DNA of 64,000 bases, from NCBI RefSeq assembly GCF_000346615.1, contig NZ_ANNU01000030.1, positions 35,954-99,953 of the forward strand, written 5' to 3'. Below, piece after piece: positions 15,727 to 24,325 of this stretch. Under the pieces are notes generated by a model that was not told the origin of the DNA, did not search any database, and saw only the letters and a program-made list of their open reading frames with translations. Each line of letters starts with the position of its first letter. The first letter of the stretch is position 1. The position numbers and the translations under genes are program-made. Source of the stretch: Nafulsella turpanensis ZLM-10 (GTDB lineage Bacteria > Bacteroidota > Bacteroidia > Cytophagales > Cyclobacteriaceae).

Positions 15727-16761
15727 ATGGGACTTGCAATTGAATCATATTATCAGGCTTTAGGCTTAACGAAAAATGCTTCTCTTGCCGAAATCAAACA
15801 AGCCTACAGAAGGATGGCAAAGCAGTTGCACCCTGACAAAAATGCAAGTCCGGAAGCACATGACCAATTTATTTTTTTAACAGAGGCATACGAGTTTCTA
15901 ATTAATGTAGAGACAGGTAACGCTGAAGGGAGAGAACCAGCTGCTTCATTTGAAGAGTGGCACGAATCTTATCAGGAGCAGGCAAGAGAAAGAGCCAGGC
16001 AGTATGCCCGGATGCAATATGAGGAGTTTAAAAGGACTGATTATTATAAAAAGTCTCAGGCGGCTCTTACAGTTTGGAATCACTTATACTTCTTTTCTTC
16101 CCTGTTTTTCCTTTTATCACCTTTGTGGGGCTTTCTCTTTAAAGGATGGGCAGGTTTCTTTGGTGGACTTTTCGCTACCTTTATCACTGTGCATTACTGG
16201 GCAGGTGTGTTCAGGGAAAAAAGTAAGGTGAATTTCCGGTCCTTTTTTCATTCAGCAGGGATAATTGTTAGAACCAAGACTTTCCTGTATATAACAGCTG
16301 CCATAGCTAACTTAGTCCTCTTTTTCCTTTTCACTCTTAACACCCAGCTGACAGTTTGGGGAATAGGAGCAGGTCTTTTGGCTATTTATGCCCTCTTCTT
16401 TCTTTTCTTAGAATTCAGGGCTATTCACCTAACACCTGTACTAAGGAATACCATTTCAATCTGTTGGATACCGACTATTTTTAACCTGTTCTTCCTGATC
16501 AATTTCAGTTTTTCATCGAATCCGGTAGTAGAGAAATATCCTTTTGTTCATAAGGAAGTATGGTATGATGGTAGTTTCTCGAAAGGCCGGTGGGAAAAAA
16601 TTGCGTCCATTTATTTACCTGGTGAGCAGTATTCCGAGTATAGCTGGTTTACAGTGTTTTTTGATTTTGAAGCCATGGAACATAAAAGGGAAATTACCTA
16701 CACGTTCGAGGAAGGATTATTGGGCCTGCGGGTGTTGAAAAAATATGAATTTACGAAATAA
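15727..16761 (+). CDS. J-domain (DnaJ-like) membrane protein
   Basis: 344 residues. The N-terminal J domain (about 7-60) has the essential HPD tripeptide (His35-Pro-Asp) in KQLHPDKNAS. A charged linker (about 70-110) leads to four or five hydrophobic helices (about 115-265), then a roughly 75-residue soluble tail. J domains stimulate Hsp70 (DnaK) ATPase; the membrane part probably recruits DnaK to the inner face of the membrane. It lacks the G/F region and zinc fingers of DnaJ proper. It is AT-rich like the HNH gene. Exact role unknown. Confidence 0.8.
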   Translation: MGLAIESYYQALGLTKNASLAEIKQAYRRMAKQLHPDKNASPEAHDQFIFLTEAYEFLINVETGNAEGREPAASFEEWHESYQEQARERARQYARMQYEEFKRTDYYKKSQAALTVWNHLYFFSSLFFLLSPLWGFLFKGWAGFFGGLFATFITVHYWAGVFREKSKVNFRSFFHSAGIIVRTKTFLYITAAIANLVLFFLFTLNTQLTVWGIGAGLLAIYALFFLFLEFRAIHLTPVLRNTISICWIPTIFNLFFLINFSFSSNPVVEKYPFVHKEVWYDGSFSKGRWEKIASIYLPGEQYSEYSWFTVFFDFEAMEHKREITYTFEEGLLGLRVLKKYEFTK

Positions 16762-16836
16762 TATGAAAGCCAAAGTACCCTGGAGGAGAGCAGGTGGCCT
16801 TTCGATAACATAAAACACATTTTATTTTAATCCGAA

Positions 16837-17352
16837 ATGAAGAAGAGCCTCCTGCTGCTATGCTTTTTAATCCTTTCTTTCAGTGCATACGGACAGGAAG
16901 AGGAGCGAAAAAACAACCTGCTCCTGGAAGTGGGCGGGTCCAGTGTTCCCTATACAGTAGGGTATGAGAGAGTCCTGAAAAACAGCGCCTCTAATGAACT
17001 TAGGGTAAAGTTTGGACTGGGGCTTATAAAGACGCTGGAGTGTTCATACTGCAGTACAGACGATGCCATAGGGCGTAGCCGGGAAATTGAAGAAATAGTA
17101 TCGCTCGAACTATTGAATTTGTGGGGTAAAGGCAGAGGCAGGCTCGAGTATGGTATTGGCTTCGGAATGACGAATGCGTATAATTTTTCTAACACCTACC
17201 TGTTGTCTGGAAGGATTGGATATCGCTTCATAAGCTTAAACAACGGTTTCAACTTTGGGGTGGGACTAAATCCAAGCTGGAAGATATCAGGCTATGAAAT
17301 CTGGACCGATTTTATTCCTATGCCTGGCCTGAAAATAGGCTATGGGTTCTAA
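16837..17352 (+). CDS. exported protein, probable small outer-membrane barrel
   Basis: 171 residues with a signal peptide (MKKSLLLLCFLILSFSAYG, cut before Q). The mature part alternates polar and hydrophobic residues in short strands with many Gly and aromatic residues (VPYTVGYERVL, LRVKFGLGLI, RLEYGIGFGMT, MPGLKIGYGF) and ends in Phe, which fits a small beta-barrel. A CSYC pair near residue 70 could form a disulfide. No family recognised; function unknown. Confidence 0.7.
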   Translation: MKKSLLLLCFLILSFSAYGQEEERKNNLLLEVGGSSVPYTVGYERVLKNSASNELRVKFGLGLIKTLECSYCSTDDAIGRSREIEEIVSLELLNLWGKGRGRLEYGIGFGMTNAYNFSNTYLLSGRIGYRFISLNNGFNFGVGLNPSWKISGYEIWTDFIPMPGLKIGYGF

Positions 17353-17415
17353 ACAAGTAAAACGATAAAGCTCGGGGCGGGGAGCGCGAAAGAGAAACCA
17401 AACCTACAGATAAGG

Positions 17416-17864
17416 ATGCCGGAAAACATCTACACCCAAAAACAGGAAAGCAAAGCTGTAAACGCTGCAAGCATAGAGGAAGGGGCTGAAAACCAGGTGG
17501 CCGACGCAGAAGTACCAAGGTTTTACTCACCAAAGACCATATGGGCTTTTCTACCTTTTTTACGGTTATTTTTGGAGCAGTGCTGCTCGCTACCAACATT
17601 GGCGATAGAAAAGCAAAGTGGGTGGTGATAGGCTTTGGTATCCTATACACCGCCCTGGCGATTATTGTTATTAACCAACTTCCGCAAAGCTCGGCTATTA
17701 CACTGGCAATCAATGCTGCCGGGGCGGTAATGCTGACAGAATTTTTCTGGAAGAAATATGTAGGAAATAAAACCAGGTTCCGGAGAAAGCCCATCTGGAA
17801 GCCGCTGATTATTTCTGTTTTGATTACCATTCCTTTCATTCTGGCGATGATTTACGGGTACTAG
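17416..17864 (+). pseudogene. small membrane protein split by a -1 frameshift
   Basis: Frame one (from ATG 17416) encodes a hydrophilic N-terminus ending FYSPKTIWAF; it then reads into a short unrelated tail and stops at 17628. The -1 frame continues naturally as FSTFFTVIFGAVLLATN and gives three hydrophobic helices up to the stop at 17864. Joined, it is a typical Bacteroidota protein of about 148 residues with a SP(K/R) motif before its first helix. The junction carries a run of six T. One lost T (mutation or sequencing error) explains the break. The run also forms T_TTT_TTA in the right phase for programmed -1 slippage. Function unknown. Confidence 0.6.
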
Positions 17865-17983
17865 AAAAAGTAACAAATAGGTGAGGTGGTAAACTATAAT
17901 TTACCGGTAAGAAGCTAACAGCTCATAGGGTTTTCTTGCTATATTGATATCCGGTACACCTGAATAATTTAACGCACCGCCCT

Positions 17984-18898
17984 ATGCCCAGCATTAGCTA
18001 TTACCTTATCCGGATGGTTCTGAAAGTAAAGGGCATTAAAAAGACCTTTTCTAAAGTGCCACTGGATGTTCAGCGACTAAGGAAGGAAGATATCCACCAG
18101 CCCTCCGGGAAGCTCCTGGCAGGGAGTGCAGCTACTACTTTTTCGGTTCAGCAGTCTACGGTAACTGAAATCAGCCCCCCATCTTCGGCGACTGATTTTC
18201 TGCTGCTTTATTGTCCCGGAGGAGCTTATGTCTATGGTCCCACAGAACTCAACTGGAGGCCCCTTGCCCGGCTGGTAAAAAATACCCGCACCAGAGCCTG
18301 GGTGGTCGATTATCCTAAAGCACCGGAAGCGAATATCAGGGAAATAGCCACGAATATCGATGCGGTATATGCGGAGGCCCGCCGGCGCTATTCGCCTGCC
18401 AACATTATGCTGCTGGGCGATTCCGTGGGTGGCAGTTTGGTGATTTCCCTGGTGCAGCGGCTGATAAAAGCGGGTGAAACCCCGCCATCTCATCTCATTA
18501 TTATTTCCCCCGTTCTGGATGCGAGTATGAGCAATCCGGAGATAGCAGAAATTGATAAGGTGGATCCTATATTAAGCAGGCCCGGCGTATTATCGGCGAA
18601 AAGAATGTGTGCTGCAGGGATGGATTTGAAAGACCCGCTCATTTCGCCCCTCTATGGCAGCTTTCAGCAGTTCCCCGCTACCAGTCTCTTTATTGCCGAA
18701 AACGACATTATGCGCCCCGACCAGGAACTCGCCGGCTGGGAAATGCAGGAAGAGGACGTTGAGTTTACTGTCATTGAAGGCAAGGGTATGCCGCATGTCT
18801 GGCCCCTGCTGCCGGTAATGAAGGAAGCGAAAGAGGCATTGAATCAGCTGGAAGAAATTGTGCTTAAGACCATCCAATCGAAAAAGCAGAAAGTGTAA
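17984..18898 (+). CDS. alpha/beta hydrolase, HSL-type esterase
   Basis: 304 residues, no signal peptide. The oxyanion segment YCPGGAYVYGP replaces the usual HGGG of hormone-sensitive-lipase family esterases, and the nucleophile elbow is GDSVGGSL. The acid and base are probably in AENDIMRP and GMPHVWPL. The family hydrolyses short-chain esters and acetylated compounds in the cytoplasm. The His to Cys-Pro change at the oxyanion motif is a family-level variation, so activity is likely but not certain. The gene stands alone. Confidence 0.82.
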   Translation: MPSISYYLIRMVLKVKGIKKTFSKVPLDVQRLRKEDIHQPSGKLLAGSAATTFSVQQSTVTEISPPSSATDFLLLYCPGGAYVYGPTELNWRPLARLVKNTRTRAWVVDYPKAPEANIREIATNIDAVYAEARRRYSPANIMLLGDSVGGSLVISLVQRLIKAGETPPSHLIIISPVLDASMSNPEIAEIDKVDPILSRPGVLSAKRMCAAGMDLKDPLISPLYGSFQQFPATSLFIAENDIMRPDQELAGWEMQEEDVEFTVIEGKGMPHVWPLLPVMKEAKEALNQLEEIVLKTIQSKKQKV

Positions 18899-18957
18899 CT
18901 GGCTTCTGCTTGCCTTTAGCATTTCTTTATGAATAGCAGTCCTTCTTTGGGCCCCTG

Positions 18958-19438
18958 CTATGCTCTGGTCTTTAGCACGCTCCGTCTGAAAGCCAGCAGG
19001 ATCTGCTGCTCCCAATTCCTGGAGCGCTCCCGGATTTCGTCCGGCATAAAATCGGTAAAGCTGATGCGCACGCGGGGCTTTTCCTGCTGCTGGGGTACTT
19101 AATGGCTGTCATCGAGTATGGCTTTAAAAATGTCGTTGAGCTGTTTAATGCGGTCCACATTTTCAAGATAGCTTTCCTTCCTGTTGGCAGTTCTGGTTTT
19201 GAAGTATCTTTCTCGCTCCCCGACTTTGCTAACATGCTCAATCCGGTGGGTGTCGAGCAGCTATTTAATGCCGTTACTGGTAGCGCTCTCGCTTATCTGA
19301 AGGCTCTACTGAATTTCATCAAAAGTCAATTCGGGTTCGTCGGCTACCCTGAGCAGGGCCAGCACTTTGGCTGCCCCTGCCTGCATTCCATTTTTTCGAG
19401 GTATACACTTTGTTTTCCGATGAGTTCTTTTTTGTGCT
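18958..19438 (-). pseudogene. decayed MarR/GbsR-like transcriptional regulator
   Basis: On the minus strand one frame reads AKVLALLRVADEPELTFDEI, stop, SLQISESATSNGIK, stop, LLDTHRIEHVSKVGERERYF and on through NVDRIKQLNDIFKAILDDSH to a stop at 19101-19099. This is the winged-helix core of MarR/GbsR-type regulators (a recognition helix like SKSATSNAINLLL) with two nonsense codons (19308-19306 and 19263-19261). A further segment, IGKQSVYLEK, continues upstream in another frame, joined at a run of A, so there is also a one-base frameshift. Coding-like sequence persists past the last stop to 18958. The former target is unknown; the flanking esterase gene is one possibility. Confidence 0.75.
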
Positions 19439-19569
19439 AAGAGAGATGCAAAATGTTCTACTCTAAAGTGCCTGTAGATATAATAAACATTAACTCGCGA
19501 AAGCTCCTAGTATGCGGAGGGTTAGCTGAATAAGCGGATGGGCTGGTACTTTATAAATTATTATTTTAC

Positions 19570-19600
19570 TTTGATTTAGTTGTAAAATGGGTTATGTTGT
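19570..19600 (+). promoter_or_regulatory. candidate promoter of the DUF3857 gene pair
   Basis: TTTG (19570-19573), a 19-nt spacer and TATGTTGT (19593-19600) resemble the Bacteroidota promoter, with two mismatches in the -7 box. It lies about 70 nt before the first gene of the pair. The rest of 19441-19672 shows nothing else recognisable. Confidence 0.35.
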
Positions 19601-19672
19601 GAGGCGAAAAGTTAAAGGCTAATTAGGTATATCGAATAAACAGTAGAAGTTTGCCTTTACAGTTAGTTTCTT

Positions 19673-21526
19673 ATGGCTGCACATCAAAAGCTTCCCGGAC
19701 AGATCGTAGTCTTCCTTTTCCTGTTGGTCTGGCCTTTTCTGGCCTTCGGACAGTATGAGAATGAAGTTCTTGAATACAGGACGAAAATTACCATTGAGAA
19801 CAGGAAGAGAATAGAAGAAGTCACCTGCCTGATCCAGATCAACAGACCCTCCGGTGACTGGATAGCCGAGATTGAAATCCCCTTTCAGGAAGATAATAAG
19901 GTGGAAATTCTGGAGGCATCTGTACTCAACCTAAAGAATGAAGTGGTAAGGGAACTGAAGAAAAAGGAGATAAAGACCAGAAGCAATATTTCCCGGGAGT
20001 CTTTTTTCGAAGATCACTATGTGAAATCCTTCTTTTTAGGAGGGAACGCTTACCCCTACCGTATCAGGTACAGCTATAAAGTAGAGGTAGATAATTTCCT
20101 GGATGTTACCCGTTGGCTTCCCATACTGTTTACGGATGTTCCGGTAAGAAAGGCTTCTTTAGAGCTTAATTTACCCTTTGATTATAAAGTAAACATTCGT
20201 GCTTCTGATAAACTGAAATATGCAGCAAAAAGAGAAGTGGGATATCAGGTTCACCGATGGGAGATGGATGGACTAGAACCGGTACGGCCTGAGCCTTTTT
20301 CTCCGCCCCTTCAGGAGCTCCTGCCAACTGTAACGGTTGTGCCGGAAAGCTTTCGCTACGGGCCGGAAGGTTCCACTGCCTCCTGGGCATCTTTCGGCCA
20401 CTGGCAGGCGCAAATGAATGAAGGCCTGGATGAGCTCCCCCCTTCCGAAAAGGCTGTCGTAGACCAGTTGATTGCCGGAGAAACGGATAAAAGGGAAGTG
20501 ATAAAAATACTGTACCACTACATGCAGGATCATACCAGGTACATTAATGTAACTATAGATGAAGGAGGCTTAAAACCTTATCCGGCCAGTTATGTCTGCG
20601 AAAAGAAGTATGGGGACTGTAAGGCCCTCACCATTTATATGAAAGCCCTTTTAAAGTACGCCGGTATCCCTGCTTACTATACGATAATACATGCAGGAGA
20701 TAATCCGGTAAGAATTGATACAAGTCTTCCCGCTCAGCAGTTTAATCATGTTATTCTAAGTATTCCCCTGGAAGGTGACACAGTGTGGCTGGAAAATACG
20801 GCAGGCCATTTGCCTTACAATTACCTGGGTACCTTTACCCAGAACCGCTATGCCCTGCTGGTCAATGGCACCGTCAGTAAACTGGTGAAAACACCTGCCC
20901 TGCAGGCGGAAGATGTAGAGGAGAATAACTTCTACACCTTTAAGCTAGAGCCCGATGGGAAAGGGGAGGTTACAATTGTTAAAAAAATGGAGGGAGAGCT
21001 ATTTGAATCTTTCAGGTACTTTCAACGCCACCTGCAGGAAGAGCAGCTGGGCCAGGAAATAAAAGACCGTTTAGCGCTCCGGAATTACAGGCTGCTTAAC
21101 TGGCACTTTAATCAAAAAAACCGTGATGATACACAGTTGGAACTGACGCTTAATCTGGCTTTGGAGGAGCAGTTCAGGAACATTGGCGGGATGAAAATTT
21201 TAAAGATTCCTCCTATCCGGGAATTTAAGACAGGAAAAGCGGCCGCCAGAGTAAATTATCCTGTAAACAGGAGTGACTCTATTGTGTACCAGTTGCCCTT
21301 TGCCAGGCAGTATAAGGTGGAAGTGCCACAGGATGTGTTTATAGAAACCGCTGCCGGCAGCTTTAGTGTGAGCTACTCCCTGCAGAAAGAGCAGCTGCTG
21401 GTGGTCAGGAAGTTTCAATTATACAGAGGCGATTACTCAGTGGAGGAGTCTGCTTCTCTACACTCCTTTCTCGACCAGGTAAATCAGTCTTCAGGAAAAT
21501 CAGTTATTGTCCTTAATGCTTTGTAA
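19673..21526 (+). CDS. DUF3857/transglutaminase-like exported protein (catalytic residues present)
   Basis: 617 residues with a signal peptide (hydrophobic core FLFLLVWPFLAF, cut near FG-Q). Residues about 30-220 match the DUF3857 beta domain. Residues about 270-400 form a transglutaminase-like core with the catalytic Cys in KKYGDCKALTIYM and the His in FNHVILSI. A C-terminal DUF2569/3858-like beta region follows. Such proteins are periplasmic or surface proteins in Bacteroidota whose substrates are not known. The stop is immediately followed by the ATG of a paralogue, so the two are one transcription unit. WLENTAG replaces the usual WLD at the third catalytic position. Confidence 0.85.
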   Translation: MAAHQKLPGQIVVFLFLLVWPFLAFGQYENEVLEYRTKITIENRKRIEEVTCLIQINRPSGDWIAEIEIPFQEDNKVEILEASVLNLKNEVVRELKKKEIKTRSNISRESFFEDHYVKSFFLGGNAYPYRIRYSYKVEVDNFLDVTRWLPILFTDVPVRKASLELNLPFDYKVNIRASDKLKYAAKREVGYQVHRWEMDGLEPVRPEPFSPPLQELLPTVTVVPESFRYGPEGSTASWASFGHWQAQMNEGLDELPPSEKAVVDQLIAGETDKREVIKILYHYMQDHTRYINVTIDEGGLKPYPASYVCEKKYGDCKALTIYMKALLKYAGIPAYYTIIHAGDNPVRIDTSLPAQQFNHVILSIPLEGDTVWLENTAGHLPYNYLGTFTQNRYALLVNGTVSKLVKTPALQAEDVEENNFYTFKLEPDGKGEVTIVKKMEGELFESFRYFQRHLQEEQLGQEIKDRLALRNYRLLNWHFNQKNRDDTQLELTLNLALEEQFRNIGGMKILKIPPIREFKTGKAAARVNYPVNRSDSIVYQLPFARQYKVEVPQDVFIETAAGSFSVSYSLQKEQLLVVRKFQLYRGDYSVEESASLHSFLDQVNQSSGKSVIVLNAL

Positions 21527-23527
21527 ATGAACAAGTTATTACTCGTGGCTTTGAGCCTTTTGCTATTGACGAATCCTGCTTTCTCGCAGGAACTTAAAAG
21601 TAAGTTCGGAGAGGTAAATCAGGAGGAGCTCACGCTTACTGCCTATCAGAAGGATCCTGAGGCAGCCGCCCTTGTTTTATTTGATAAAGGGGAATCTTAC
21701 TTCTTTGATACCGAGCGGGGTTACGATATACGGTTTACCCGAACCAGAAGAATCAAGATTTTTGATAAAGCCGGTATACCATTTTCTGAAGTTGCTATAC
21801 CGTTTTATGTCGATGGGTATGGAAGAACAGAAAGAGTGGTATCGATTGAAGCTTACACCTATAACCTGGAAAACGGGGCACTGAGAAAAACAGCCTTAGA
21901 CCCGAACACGGTTTTTGAAGAAAAGATAAATGAAAGCTGGAGAGTTAAAAAGTTTGTATTCCCATCTGTAAAAGAGGGCTCTGTTATTGAATATAAGTAT
22001 GTGCTGGAAACCCCTTTCCACTTTAACCTCCCGGACTGGACATTTCAGGATAAAATACCCACCCTTTACAGCCAGTATACGGTAAAAATGATTCCCTTCT
22101 ATGAGTATGCCTTCCTGGCGCAGGGAATTAGCAGGTTCCATTATCATGATACCCGTTTAGGTGATGCGGAAAGAACATTCGGGCAGGTGAGCAAGGTCTA
22201 TGGCAACAATTTCGGCAGTGGCTTTGAGTTCAAAGACATGATTCATACCTATGTAATGAAGGATGTGCCGGCCTTTAAGGATGAGTCTTTCATTACTTCT
22301 TCGAAAGACTACCTGATGAAGATTGATTTTCAGCTATCTAAATTCCACAGTCCTGCAGGTGGCACAAATGAAGTTGTTACTACCTGGCCGGAGCTGAATA
22401 AGAGCCTCCTGAAGAATGATCATTTTGGTAAATACCTTCGGAAAAGCAAAAGGCAGGCAGAGAAAATCATTGAAGCAGAAATGAATCTCACCGGCAAGAG
22501 TAGCGCGGAAAAGGCTCAAATGGTAATTGAATATGTAAAATCCAGTTTCCGGTGGAATGGATTTAACTCCAAGTACACCTCTAAAAAGCCTAAAGAACTG
22601 GTAGAGCAAAAGAAGGGGAATGCTGCTGAAATTAATCTCTTTATGGCTGCCATGCTGGAGGCTGCAGGAGTGAGCGCCCGGCCGGTTATTTTGAGTACCC
22701 GTGACCATGGAAAAATAAAGGTTGATTATCCCTTTGATCATTTCTTCAATTATGTGGTGGTATTGGTGGAAGGCGAACAATTTGCCTTTCTGGCAGATGG
22801 TACCGAAAAGCTCCTGGCTTTTAACAGAATTCCCCCAAGATGTATAAATGAAAGAGGGCTGATAGTGGCGGAAGGGGAGCCGCAGTGGGTGAACCTGATT
22901 AATAATGTAGGTTCTCTGGATAGCAAAATGATTGATCTTAAAATAAATCCGGAAAAGCTTTTGGCAGATGCGATGGTAACTATACAGGCAACCGAATTTG
23001 AAGCCTTTGATTATAAAAATAGCTACCACAATGATACGATTGCCTTGAAGGAAGGCTTATTAAGTAAGGGTTTTAACAAACTTGGGCGGATAAAAACCCT
23101 TGGCTTTAACGAAAATGAACGGCCTTATGTAATTTCTCTGGAAGGGGAGGTTCCTCTTGAAGAGATTAGCAATAAGATTATAGTTTCGCCATTTCTGCAG
23201 TTTCCGATAAAAGAGAATCCTTTTACCCAGGAGAGCCGCTCTTATCCGATCGATTTTATTTATCCCAGAACAGAGAAACTTCGTTCTACCATTCATGTGC
23301 CTCAGGGGTATAAAGCATTTAGTATTCCTGCGAACTTTAAAATGGATAATGGACTTGCCCAGCTTATAGTAAACTACACACAAAATGGTGGACAGGTTAT
23401 AGCAGATGCCAGTTATACATTTAGAAAAGCCGTTTACACCGCTGAGGAGTATACCAGAATTCAGACTTGTTTTGAAATGATGGTAAAAAAACTCAATGAG
23501 CAGATTGTATTACAGGCGGTGGAGTAG
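21527..23527 (+). CDS. DUF3857 exported protein, transglutaminase fold without catalytic Cys/His
   Basis: 666 residues, signal peptide (SLLLLTNPAFSQ). Same architecture as the gene before it: DUF3857 (about 40-270), transglutaminase-like core (about 310-440), C-terminal beta region. Where the partner has GDCKA this one has GNAAEINLF, and where the partner has FNHVIL this one has FNYVVV, so the catalytic Cys and His are both missing. It is therefore probably a non-enzymatic partner or binding protein. It starts directly after the partner's stop (TAAATG), consistent with co-translation and perhaps a complex (inference). Confidence 0.85.
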   Translation: MNKLLLVALSLLLLTNPAFSQELKSKFGEVNQEELTLTAYQKDPEAAALVLFDKGESYFFDTERGYDIRFTRTRRIKIFDKAGIPFSEVAIPFYVDGYGRTERVVSIEAYTYNLENGALRKTALDPNTVFEEKINESWRVKKFVFPSVKEGSVIEYKYVLETPFHFNLPDWTFQDKIPTLYSQYTVKMIPFYEYAFLAQGISRFHYHDTRLGDAERTFGQVSKVYGNNFGSGFEFKDMIHTYVMKDVPAFKDESFITSSKDYLMKIDFQLSKFHSPAGGTNEVVTTWPELNKSLLKNDHFGKYLRKSKRQAEKIIEAEMNLTGKSSAEKAQMVIEYVKSSFRWNGFNSKYTSKKPKELVEQKKGNAAEINLFMAAMLEAAGVSARPVILSTRDHGKIKVDYPFDHFFNYVVVLVEGEQFAFLADGTEKLLAFNRIPPRCINERGLIVAEGEPQWVNLINNVGSLDSKMIDLKINPEKLLADAMVTIQATEFEAFDYKNSYHNDTIALKEGLLSKGFNKLGRIKTLGFNENERPYVISLEGEVPLEEISNKIIVSPFLQFPIKENPFTQESRSYPIDFIYPRTEKLRSTIHVPQGYKAFSIPANFKMDNGLAQLIVNYTQNGGQVIADASYTFRKAVYTAEEYTRIQTCFEMMVKKLNEQIVLQAVE

Positions 23528-23631
23528 TTTTCTTCAACCTCTGAAGAGGAGCACCCTCAATTTGGATCCTCCTCACTTCTTCTGTATCTGAATGTATTTT
23601 TATTTAATAGGAGGGTAATAATGGTTTGAAT

Positions 23632-23774
23632 TGCCATTGGGAGCATAAGGGTCGTGCTTCCCCACCGGGACCGCAGCCGCATCTGTCGCTATTTGTGGAG
23701 CAAGCTGCCTGCAGATAGCTTGCTCCGGCTGCTGCCCTTTTGTACAGCGCGCGATCCGCCTCCTCGCAACGACA
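23632..23774. repeat. intergenic inverted-repeat element, copy 1
   Basis: The right end (23759-23774), read on the minus strand, is TGTCGTTGCGAGGAGG; the left end is a weaker match (TGCCATTGGGAG). Three further copies with the same end type lie at 25.8, 28.5 and 35.8 kb. GC-rich interior with inverted symmetry (AGCAAGCTGCC versus AGCTTGCT). MITE-like; no coding content. Confidence 0.55.
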
Positions 23775-23892
23775 GCCATAATTTAATTTTGTCCTGTTAC
23801 TTACAACCAATAAAAAGCTTAGACTATTCCTCTCTATTGTCGCCTGAGTTGCTGAGGAACTGCTAAATACGGTCCGACCCTAAGGGCCAGTC

Positions 23893-24118
23893 CGAAGGCT
23901 TTGGTACACCTGGTATGGCCTTGCTGGCCTCTATTATCTTTGTGTACTTCATTATGATGGGTTTACGACAGCTATATATACCCGCTGGTGGTGCTGTTTT
24001 CGATTCCGCTCGCCATTATCGGAGCCCTGCCGGCCCTGGCTTTGTCGGCTTCCGCGTTCAGTATTTCTCCATATTAGGTATTATTATACTGATTGTTCTG
24101 CCCTGGAAGTTGAGAGCT
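23893..24118 (+). pseudogene. fragment of an RND efflux transporter
   Basis: In one frame FGTPGMALLASIIFVYFIMM, in the next YDSYIYPLVVLFSIPLAIIG followed by ALPALALSASAFSI, then back to the first frame QYFSILGIIILIVL. Joined, this is the transmembrane core of AcrB/HAE-type RND pumps (helix 10-11 region) broken by at least two frameshifts and missing both ends. A later stretch to about 24220 (MTSSIIIVPLLL) may be a further scrap after an internal deletion. It is non-functional and indicates loss of an efflux gene here. Confidence 0.75.
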
Positions 24119-24325
24119 TGAGCGCTACTCTTATTCCCGATGGTGTGCCTCCCCGGCGAGTCAATGACCTCATCGATTATTATTGTGCCACTCCTCTTAA
24201 GCAGGCAGGCTGAGGAGTAAAACAGGAGCCTTCATTTTTCCTAACAAAGGCCTGAGCAGGTGCGTAACTATATCTGTAAAACAGGTACAGGACAGCCTGC
24301 TAAGGACTTTGTTTTTTTTGATTAT

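Noticed and set aside
18590..19015. Minus-strand ORF opposite the esterase end
   Set aside because: Shadow of the plus-strand esterase gene; its translation has no family pattern, and the decayed regulator uses a different frame.
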